A stretch of DNA of 25,945 bases from Saccoglossus kowalevskii (taxonomy: Eukaryota; Hemichordata; Enteropneusta; Harrimaniidae), in the NCBI RefSeq assembly GCF_000003605.2, contig NW_003140867.1, positions 1 through 25,945 of the forward strand, in the 5' to 3' direction. The translations under genes and the position numbers were made by a program. Positions 11,601 through 20,400 of this stretch are shown piece after piece (position 1 is the stretch's first letter; every line of letters begins with the position of its first letter). The notes under the pieces were generated by a model that saw nothing but the letters and a program-made list of their open reading frames with translations, was not told the DNA's origin and ran no database searches.

Positions 11601-13563
11601 TGACAAGTGCATTTTCCATACTCTTGAAAAATGATCATAACATATAATACCATTGTCTGAAATGCCTCTATCAAGAAATTCACTTCTCATTCTTGCATGC
11701 AAAGAAGTCTTTGAATAGCAGCAGGGTAAATGAATTTCAGAACTGTGTGGCATATAGTCCCCAATACGCTCAAATAAAAACTGCATCCAGCCAATTGCTG
11801 CAGTTGTTTTGTCCCTGAATCCAGTTCTCCCACGATTTTTGTGAGTTACTGTTATAACACCTACAATGAAAGAATGAGCAATGATCAAAGTCAATTATTA
11901 GTGGATAACTTTTTTTTTAAGCAATATGTTTATCGATATGTTATTATAGAACATTTTCTGAAAAATTAATAAATCTGTTAAAATACTCAGCCGGATCCCA
12001 TCTTAGAACAAACTTCATGTATCTTAAAGGGTATTAGTTGAAGATAAAGGAGTAGAAACTGTAGAAAAGAAGACCGTTTACAGTATTTCTAGATATTGCA
12101 CTTGGCATATTGGAGGCAGTCATTTTAAGTACAACTATTAGGGCCAAAACACTAAAGGCAGCCATATTACAAAAATTAATAATAAAAAAAGTTTCTAGTC
12201 TGAAGTCAAGATATACATTTTTGTACTACTTATTTGGGTTTTGAATTTAAGTTAGTGGATTCTGATCAGAAGTATGAATTTATTTTTCACAAACTTGTTA
12301 CCCTGGCAACAGAGATGGAAATAAAGGAGAATGAATAAAATACATGTATATAATATGTAAAAAAAATAGGCCAATGGCCTGTCACTCAGCGGCCCCATGA
12401 TAATCCCATAATGCATTTTTTTTAAACATATAAACTGAATATTGAAAAGAGCAACTCCATGAGGCAACATACATGTACATGTATATCACCAATAACAAAT
12501 TAAGACTGGTTTATGCCTTTCAGTCAAAAGAACAAGCAGCTTTTATTTAAACCAGAAGGTTTTCATTGTTTGAGGGGAATGTCGTGGGTTTGGAAGGGAG
12601 CTCAATCTCGGAACATTTTTGAGGTGAATTTTTTTGTGGGGGGAGCCAATTGCTAACAATGGTCTCACATACTGTCCCACAGATTCCATGCATTAGGCAT
12701 CCTATGTATAATGTATGGAAGATTTAAAAATAATAATGAAAAAATTCATTAAAAGATAAAAAAATTGAAGATAACACTAAACAAACTAAATGAACAAACT
12801 TGAGAGATAATCACCCAGGTACCTATGTAGCAAATATGAAAGAAATCCAGCTAACAGTTTTGTGTATTTATATAATAACAAATGCTTGAATAATGTTTTC
12901 CACAAACATATTTCACTTGCATTAGAAGTTACATACCTTCAATAAACTTTTGTTTACAGCTTTTCCAGCGATCTTCAGAGACGTTATGAACTACCTGCCA
13001 TGCTTTCGGACAAACGCGTTTACCTTTTAGAACAAGATTAGTTTCAACCACAACCTTTCCTTTCACTGTCCTAATATATGAATGCTCACGGATAGTGTTC
13101 AGAATAAACTGCAACTGTTTGGGTTCTGATGATAACATTTTGAAGTTGCGTTCAGATTCAACGACATCATTTTTAGAAAGACTATCTAGGCATCGGTCTT
13201 CGCAGCAATCTTGACTTAGAACTTTGAGTGGATTTTGTATAGGCTGACTTATACGTCGTCTTTTGGATTGCCTCACTGGGGTCGATGTTTTTTTTTTGGA
13301 ATCAAATCGACATCGTCACCACTATCGAACTGTACACCGTGAATGCTCGTATCCTCTTCCTCGACTACAAAACTATCACTACTTACGGCATAAACAGAAG
13401 ACGCCTTGTTATCGCCAATGAGGTTTAATGACAAATCGTCAGAACTGAAACTGTAGTCGCTATCGAACTGTGTGCTCGCATGAGATCTAGACAGCCATAG
13501 TCCGTCCGATTCGGACGTTGAATCTGCTTGAGTCGTGTTGTGGGAGTCATCTTTACAGCCCAT
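2329..13563 (-). CDS. DDE-type transposase (DUF7869-like), 10 exons
   Basis: Exons, 5' to 3' on the minus strand, are 13563-12937, 11860-11583, 10869-10748, 10171-10002, 9588-9350, 9037-8932, 8652-8390, 6796-6629, 3110-2958 and 2691-2329. All introns are GT-AG and phases agree at every junction. The product is about 829 residues if one base is added at the A10 run in exon 1. The order is: an acidic Ser-rich N-terminus; a Lys/Arg-rich segment; a Cys-rich part (KICK, KCATC; residues ~298-315) that may bind zinc; and a probable catalytic core with D369 in IIIDGMDQ, D453 in LQLDNC followed by ENKN, and E492 or D495 in GHTHENVDQMFS. After these come the conserved PHNFRF region and a C-terminal small-barrel-like domain. 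It presumably cuts and joins the element ends in the nucleus. Family assignment is from memory of conserved motifs; the catalytic role is inferred. Confidence 0.85.
2692..2957 (-). other. Transposase intron 9
   Basis: AT-rich intron with GT donor at 2957-2956 and AG acceptor at 2693-2692. The frame can be read upstream of the acceptor without a stop for about 65 codons, but the sequence there is low in complexity and does not look coding. Confidence 0.55.
3547..5804. mobile_element. Nested TTAA-flanked DNA element (Kolobok/piggyBac-like insertion)
   Basis: Inside transposase intron 8, the plus strand reads TTAA then AGTGCCTGTGCAATG, while the far end reads CATTTCACAGGCACT then TTAA (5805-5808). 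This gives inverted repeats of about 17 bp (15-16 matches) bordered by a TTAA duplication at 3543-3546 and 5805-5808. TTAA targets are typical of piggyBac and Kolobok elements. The interior is richer in CpG than its surroundings and has a TATATATA box at 4224-4231, but I found no transposase, so it is probably non-autonomous or decayed. Confidence 0.5.
5981..6540. repeat. Four diverged tandem units in transposase intron 8
   Basis: The motif TAGTCCAAATGTGACC and variants recur near 5988, 6156, 6303 and 6440. Each is followed by similar A/T-rich sequence with a start-of-unit word such as AAACT.TTAG. Spacing is about 137-168 bp. It is an old tandem duplication with no coding sign. Confidence 0.55.
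7029..8357. mobile_element. Non-autonomous inverted-repeat element, copy 2
   Basis: It begins TACCGTATTTAT and ends ATAAATACGGTA, a perfect 12-bp inverted repeat, extended by AAGAGCCC on the left against GGGCTTATACC on the right. It shares internal words with 1718-2063 near both ends. The middle (about 7330-8030) is a GC-richer segment, starting with a hairpin at 7343-7358 (CAAGTG, TCG, CACTTG), whose origin I do not recognise. It fills most of transposase intron 7, and its right edge is only 32 bp from the exon 7 donor. Confidence 0.5.
8932..9037 (-). CDS. Transposase exon 6: GHTHENVDQ motif, third acidic residue
   Basis: This 106-base exon, too short to stand out as an open frame, starts with IYVSFLPVGHTHENVDQMFS. 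Conservation of His and acidic residues suggests that E492 or D495 completes the metal-binding triad. The acceptor AG at 9039-9038 and donor GT at 8931-8930 fit the neighbouring phases. Confidence 0.8.
9350..9588 (-). CDS. Transposase exon 5: second catalytic aspartate
   Basis: The exon reads SIVHTG near its start and LYLQLDNCFRENKN near the middle. The Asp of LQLDNC (about residue 453) follows a hydrophobic strand and sits 84 residues after the first one. The ENKN motif after it is strongly conserved in this family as I know it. Confidence 0.8.
10002..10171 (-). CDS. Transposase exon 4: first catalytic aspartate
   Basis: It begins with a highly charged run (ERKRYHYHREKAEKE) and then has IIIDGMDQNKTNLPNF. 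The first Asp of IIIDG (about residue 369) ends a hydrophobic beta-strand, as expected for the first acidic residue of an RNase H-fold transposase. GMDQ followed by a Lys and a Pro is a hallmark I associate with DUF7869 proteins. Junctions are phase 2 in and phase 1 out. Confidence 0.8.
10870..11582 (-). other. Transposase intron 2 with triplicated ATTAATATTCAT
   Basis: This is a 713-bp GT-AG intron. Three copies of ATTAATATTCAT lie close together at about 10994-11040, around a near-palindromic ATTAAT core. I see nothing else recognisable. Confidence 0.5.
11861..12936 (-). other. Transposase intron 1 with a dispersed repeat
   Basis: This 1,076-bp intron has GT at 12936-12935 and AG at 11862-11861. 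Bases 12138-12275 resemble 14906-15037 in the same orientation. The rest is A/T-rich with no coding sign. Confidence 0.5.
12138..12275 (+). repeat. Dispersed repeat, copy A
   Basis: TTAGGGCCAAAACACTAAAG followed by GCAGCCATATT has a close match at 14906-14940. Weaker similarity continues to a shared TCAGAAGTAT. The two copies lie in the first introns of the two divergent genes. Confidence 0.5.
12937..13563 (-). pseudogene. Transposase exon 1, with a frame break at an A10 run
   Basis: The ATG at 13563 begins MGCKDDSH in a good context (CAGTATGG). The first ~95 residues are rich in Ser, Asp and Glu. The frame runs into a 10-base A run (T's at 13288-13297 on the plus strand) and would stop just after. 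The continuation is one frame over, giving a basic stretch containing VRQSKRRRISQ, then the rest of the exon up to the GT donor at 12936-12935. One added A (or two removed) joins both parts, and the total exon length then divides evenly by three. The downstream frame has its own stop just upstream, so no intron-free alternative keeps the N-terminus. The break could be a sequencing error, a real mutation or slippage. Confidence 0.7.
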
Positions 13564-14278
13564 ACTGAAATATGAGGCACAAATACTTTTGAATGTCCGC
13601 GAACGCAGAAGTAAAAGTACTTAGAACCTCAGGATATTTGGTATACGAGTATTTTATCTCATCAGACAAGTTTATAAAATGGCGCTCCCCGCCGACAACC
13701 AATGAGCAAACGAGATCAAACGATGTGCACAACAGGGCCATGTTCCAAGTCAGATTGGGGTGCACTGTGATATATCGACTGACTGGTCGATCATGTAAAT
13801 GAAATATTACACTGCCATTACTGTTTATTAATTCAAGATATAGGTAAATCATAGAAAGTAACAATAACATATAAATTTAAAATTATCCTTCTTGTGCATC
13901 CCCGTATTTGAAATAGTTTGTTCCATATACGCGTGGTTGATGGCAGCAAATAATTTGCATTTTAAAGGTCAGACGATGTTTGCGAGTTTTTCTCCCGGAT
14001 ATTCTCACCATGTTAGTGTCAGAAAACAATGTAGCAAAGGTGATAAGTTGGTAGCATCATGATTAAGATTACTCTTAGCGTCAGGATTAAGATGTTTATT
14101 GGTAGCATCAGGATTAAGATTACTCGTAGCGTCAGGATTAAGATGTTGGACTCAATTCGACATATAAACGCTGCAGTTTTAGAACAGCACATATATTTCC
14201 AGCTCGGCCTCGCTACGGTAAAGTCCAATCGTCGTTTAATTCAACGAGTACTATCGTTTACATATCCAATTTACCGGG
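13564..14278. promoter_or_regulatory. Shared bidirectional promoter region
   Basis: Only this 715-bp stretch separates the start codons of the two divergent genes, so both promoters must lie here or in unseen upstream exons. It is richer in CpG than its surroundings, has a CCAAT box near 13700 and no obvious TATA box, and includes the ~25-bp repeats at 14050-14150. Sharing a promoter would co-express transposase and methyltransferase. The function is inferred from position. Confidence 0.6.
14050..14150 (+). repeat. Short repeats upstream of the methyltransferase gene
   Basis: Two ~51-bp units (14050 and 14101) each contain two ~25-bp halves built on AGC(A/G)TCAGGATTAAGAT. They sit 130-230 bp upstream of the methyltransferase ATG, where they could be protein-binding sites. 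Short frames across them are repeat by-products. Confidence 0.75.
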
Positions 14279-14470
14279 ATGTCACAACAAGCTACCAGTA
14301 TGGCCAAGAAGCGTGTTTGGTGGTTGACTGAGGAAGACGGGCGCATTCACGTTTATGTTGCCGAAGGGCAGGGAACTTCCAAAAAAGTTTCAAAACTTCT
14401 GAACAAGAAGACAGAAGAAGCATTCGGACACGTGAAAGAATGCAGGGCCGTTGGAGACAAATTTATAAAG
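14279..14470 (+). CDS. Methyltransferase gene exon 1
   Basis: This exon is 64 codons starting at the ATG at 14279; an in-frame ATG at 14300 (MAKKRVWW) is a possible alternative start. It ends exactly before GTAAAT in phase 0. The protein WWLTEEDGRIHVYVAEGQG has an alternating pattern like a small beta-sheet domain, which I do not recognise. Confidence 0.7.
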
Positions 14471-17400
14471 GTAAATGCATATAGGTTATTACGTAATTCT
14501 AACCACATAGAGCTGTGTAGTGTATTTATTTTTAGATTTTATCGATAGAGCGAATTTTTGTCCTCATAATGAAAAATAGGCCCATTGACCAGACGCTCAT
14601 CGCTTGATCGGGGAAGACTGGGGAGTGGAGCAAAGCAATAGTATTATAATACACATACCGGTCCGGTGACCATGTTGTTATTTTGTAACATGTCGTGCTA
14701 ATTTTTACCAAAATTCCCGTTGAAAATACCTGACCAAAGTTTGGAGTTAAATAAAGATAACTGCCCGGGATAACTGCTGGTACCACAATCCTCCTCGAGC
14801 TCAGTAATTTGGCGTTTACAAGATCTTTTCTAGATAATACTGGGGGATTTGATGATCATGGAGCTAGAAAGAATATGATTGACTATACCGTTTTGAGTAT
14901 GTAAATTAGGACCAAGATACCAAAGGCAGCCATATTTCAACAAATAGTGAAACATTTCCCAGTCATTAAACTCAAGATGTTAGTACATTGTATATTGTTT
15001 CTTTTGGCTCTAAACTGTGGATAAAGTCAGAAGTATACAGTGGCTTGTTAGGGCCATTCATTGTTTTTCGAATTTCTCACATTTTCACTTGTATTTTCCT
15101 GCTTCATTTTGAATTTCTGACAATTTCACTTTAATTTACGACTCGGTGGAAATAATTTTCTCCGCAGTGTAAATGTTTAAACCGTGGTGGAAATAATTGT
15201 CTCCATGCTGTAAATATTTAAACCGCGGTAAGAATAATTTTCTGCATAATGTCAAATTTCCGACATTTTCACTTTAATTTAAACCACGGTGGAAATATTA
15301 TCACTGCGGTGAGAATAATTTCTCTGTGGTGTAAATATTCACACTGTGGTGTAAATTAAAGTGAAAATGTTGGAAAATTCAACATTATGCAGAAAATTAT
15401 TCTCACCGCGGTTTAAATATTTCCACCGAGGTCTAAATTAAAGTGAAATTGTCGGAAATTTGAAATGAAGCTGAAAAAGTGGTAAAAGAAATGGAAAAAA
15501 AAAATGATTAAATTAAACATGTAATTTTGTTATGTTTTGTTTAGTTTTTTTTAATGAACATGGGAATTTGTAATTTATGTGTCAAGGTGTGAAATTGTTT
15601 TTTAGGAAAGTTTTGGAAACCTCTATACTGAATTCAATTTATATTGGACTGTGAGGTGTCACTCCCTGTCATCGTGGAAGGCTACTACAATAACTTCCAT
15701 TCTACCATATTGTGAACAATTCACAAATCATTGCAGCGTTTTCACCATAGACCTCAAAAAGAGTACTGCTGACAGTGCAAATAAACATATGGTTTATTGT
15801 GAGATTATTTGGAAGATTATAACCCAGGTTAAAACAAAAGAAACTATGTAGTTGCCTGTCCCTCTCTTTAGAAAGAGTACTGCTGACAGTGCAAATAAAC
15901 ATGTGGTATATTGTGAAATTATTTGGAGGATTATAACCCATGTTAAAACAAAAGAAACTATGTACCAGTAGTTGCCTGTCCCTCTCTTTCTAAGGTCTAT
16001 TGTTTCATGAAGTACATAAACAGTTTCAGGCCCTATTACATCATGGCTGCCTTTGCCTAATTTGCATAATAGAATTACTTTCAAAATCAGTTTCATAACA
16101 ATAGGCCAACTCAGAAGTTGAATATCTAGTTAATTACGACTGCTACAGAGATACTGTTTTTTTTTTTCTATTTCTTGTGCTATACACTGTTATTATAAAT
16201 TCAGCACAGTCTTCTATTTCTATTGTTTCATATTATAGCTGTATTCCAGTTCTAAATTTCAAAATAAGTGCCAACTTCAACTAGTTTAGAGAAAACTTCC
16301 ATAGCCTAAACTTTGGCTTGGTACATAGACTTGAATAGTCAAAATTCTATTGTATGCATACATGTACTTGCACAAGATGAAATATGATGAGTACCCAACC
16401 CAGATCATGTAAAATAATATCCAGGAATTTGTTTCATGATCACTTTTAATGTTGTAACTCATGGCTTCTATTTTAAGCCTTTATAGAAGATGTATAAATA
16501 AGGGATGAACCATTTTTTTATTTTATGTGTAACCACAAACACCGACTTCAGGCCAAAAAGAACCTAGTAAATTAAGTTCACGAACTGTCCACCATAAAAG
16601 ATTTGGATATGTTAAGAATATATTTTACTTGCAAAATATGAATGACCGATGTTCAAATCTTGTTCCAGCAACAAGTCGCACATTCGGTGTCTTTAATAAT
16701 GCATGTTCTGATTGGTTGTCTAGTAAATGCGACTTGAACATGAATAACGATCTTTGTTGGGGTGCGTATGAAAAAATTATACCAACATATAACCCCAACA
16801 AAAGATCTGATTTTAATCAGATTGGGGTAGTCCATATGAATTTAAATGCATGTGGATTAGGGATGGGCCAGTATCCCTTGTGGGTGCACATTCCAGATAA
16901 TTACTGATCTGTTATAAAGGGAAAGACCATTTAACACTGGTGGGGAATTTTAGCAAGGGTTTCAATAAACTTGCATATTTTCACAAGATCAAGGTTCTAA
17001 TAGTTCAACTATTTTTTTATTTTTACAGTTTCTATTTCATAAAAAAGATGGTAGACCTGATGCTTATTTGCTTGAGCGAACAAAGTTTGAATATAACCGC
17101 TCTGATTTCAGTCGGCAACTAAAAGAAAATGCAAGCAATCAAGAATTTGTAAAAATGTTTAGTGACATATGCAGTTCCATGGCTATAGCTTCCTGTAGTA
17201 ACACTTCAGGATCATCAAATGAACAGTTGTCACTGTCTAGTAGCAGTGATGATGGAGATTCCAGTGTTTCATGCCAGGCTGAGTCTGTGCATATAAGGTT
17301 AGTAATAATCTTGTCCTAATGCCTTATTTTATATTACAGGAGTTTATAAGATACAAATTTTGTTGTTATCAGGAAAACAAGTTTGAGTGGAAAAACTAAA

Positions 17401-20400
17401 CATTATCATGGCTCCAAAACACATGATTAAAATGTAGAGCCCTCGTATCCTGTAATTTACAGTACCATAAAAAATGACAAAAGATGACCCACCCCACCAC
17501 CCCCCACAAACAGTACTTTAATAATGTCTTTTATTAAATACTTTCCGATGTTTTACCAATTTGCATTTAATAAATGTAAATGAAAGACCCTCAGACAGTA
17601 TAATTATCATTAGTGCCAGGCAGAGTTGAATAATTATGGGGTATTGGGGCACAATATTAATTTACACAATATTACTTTACTACTTAATTTTACATTTAAA
17701 ATAGTTATGAATTGAATCAAAGTATATGTATGGATTTCCAGTATTCCAAGTTGTTGTAAAAAAATAAGCAAAGTACATGTATGCACAAAAGTCAGAACAA
17801 TTCATGAGCCAGAAATGTTCTTACTGTCATTTGTGTTGTGTTATAAAAAAACAATCATTTCTTTTTTTCAGTCTTTTAGAAATGACAAAAAAAAAAAAAG
17901 AGCAAGAAAAGAAAATTGACAAAGTCAGTGGAAATTAGCAGCGCTTCATTGAAAAAGCAGAGAACAAACTCAAGTGACACCACTCAGGAAAAAATTGCAG
18001 ATGATGTGACAGCAGCTTATTGTGGCAAGTATACTGTTCATTTTGATATTTGATTCTTTAACTGCCATATTTCATAGTTTGTTTTATAATCTTGGAATTT
18101 GGGGCTGGATATTTGTTCTTCACAAGGAGAGGATGCATTTTTGGCTTTTTTTATAATAATTCTTTTTTTTTGGGGGGGGGGGGGCTGACTTTATTTAACC
18201 AGGTCCAGGATCCAATGAGCCATTGGGATGGTGCTTGCTCCAGCATGTGTCTGTCTGGGGATGTTCCTACCAGAAGTGAGAGTAACGAACTTGTATTTTT
18301 GACCATATCTCAAAAACAATGTATCATAAATACATGTGTCCAAACATCCTGGAATTCTTGGATGATTTCTTATCACTAAGGAGGGTTGTCAAAGGTCAAG
18401 ATGACCATAAACAAAAAGTAGTGAAATCACCTTTTTCGGCCATTTCCCCTGAACAAAAATGGGACCAGGTAAATTAGAATCCCTGGGTAATACGTCAAGG
18501 ACAGGACATTTAGCAGTGGCACACTTTTTAGGTTATTATGCCCTGCAAATCTACTCTGCAGAAGTTGATTACTCTTTGAAAGGTCAACAGTCAAGGTCAC
18601 CATTTTACATCTGATTACCATATGATACATGCATCTGCGATTAGGCAGTTTTTAAATCTGTACTCATTGTAATTTATATTTTGTATTCAAGGTATGTTCC
18701 AAATCGATACAGAAGTATTGCAAGTAAAACAACAGGTTCGGCAACCTGATGCTGTGTTTTTAAAAAATCTTGTAACAAATATGGTGGAGTTTGCTGATGA
18801 GGCTTATCAGCCTCTTTGTGTATTAGTTGAGGATATTGAAAGTCCTGGAGACTTTGACAAGAAAAAGGTAAACCACATTATGTAATAATTACCTATTAAA
18901 CTATAATAGATTGACCATAGAAGAATTGCCTTGTTATTTTCATAGTGGAAAATGAAAATGGTACAATGCCTGGCAGAAAATACAGTGTGACACTAACCAT
19001 TAAATGATTAATTATAGGTAAATGGTTACAATTATCAAGTAATTGGAGGCCAGCATTGTCTTTTGGCTACAAAGGAAATTGCAAAGACAATGAAGTACAT
19101 AAGTGATGACAGGTTTAAGACCCGTAACTGTGTGGTGTATGCTGGGTTGAATAGTGAGCAGCAGCGGTGGTTGGCTGTTAAGCACAACTCAACTGGTGAA
19201 TATAGGCATGCCATCACATTGAAGGACAAGGTAATTTTTCACTGTTTTAGCTCCACTGTTGGTGAAATCAACGACATAGATCTCTTCCATATTACTGAGT
19301 GTCTGTATAAGCCTGTAGTCAATTTACTGTTGGTGAAATCAATGACATAGATCTCTTCCATATTACTGAGTGTCTGTATAAGCCTGTAGTCAATTTATTA
19401 CATTTTCAGCTTCTTCAACACCGCTGGACCAAATTTTTTCATTCGGTAAAATATTCAAATTTGAATTCTGGAGACGGCTTCTTCTCCAAAACCACTGGAC
19501 CATTTATTCTGATTTTATTGCGATTTTTATTTTGTGGTGAAACATTATAAGACTTTTACTCGTTACTAGAAGCAATGGATTTCCCATAATACACTCACAC
19601 AATTTTCATCTTCCTTGTGCAAAGAACAATGAGCTAATGTGCTACCAGTGTCTGTAACACTGTGACACTCGTATCTCAAGATCCAGACTTATTTAAATTC
19701 AAATGAATTTTGGCACACAGCTAATATATGAATACTTTTATACATGTGCTGATTAGTTGATAAGCTGCTCATGCATATTAATTATATATAAAATGTACAA
19801 AGTTTCATTCCCTGCCAATATCGTGCCACTCTCTGCGTTGTATATGCTTTGGCTAAGCCATCCATGATTTTTCTTATCTACAGGTTGAAGTTTGCAGAAG
19901 ATATCGAGATGAAATCCCAGATAAAGATAAATTAAAGTGGAAGGCCTCATGTGGTCTTATCCTCACTCAGGTACAAATTTGTTATAAGACTTCTTGTGGT
20001 TTGATAAGCAGGGATTGTGTTCACCTAAAATTTGGCCTCCCTGACTTAAGTTAATAAAGAAGGTACCTGTGAAATCACATCTTTAATAAAATATCTAGGA
20101 TCAATTTTCAGTTTCTAGGAGTTTTGTGAATCTGACTCATCTTGTTGAAATGCTGATACAAATCCTGGTGTGTTTGATTTGTGGTGAAATCTTCACTTCC
20201 GAATTCAAACTTCAGTTTTGCAACTTGCTCCATGATACATACTATGCTTAGCAGTATTCTGACAATATTTTTTAATTTTCAGAAAAAAGGAAACCAGCTG
20301 CTTGAGGTGGTTTGTTTTTTGGCTTCACTTGATGACTCAACATACAAGATTCTAGAAGAAATCTTCCAAATGCATGAAGAGGGAGCACTGAAAAAACAGA

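Larger units (their letters stand above)
14471..17028 (+). other. Large first intron of the methyltransferase gene
   Basis: This is a 2,558-bp GT-AG intron. It holds a dispersed repeat (14906-15037), a long hairpin (15101-15471), a 114-bp tandem duplication (15761-15993) and a small hairpin near 16795-16830. A 92-codon open frame at 16629-16907 has no family resemblance and is probably chance. Confidence 0.6.

Noticed and set aside
16629-16907. 92-codon open frame in methyltransferase intron 1
   Set aside because: No family resemblance; part of it belongs to a short repeat also seen near 23366-23420.
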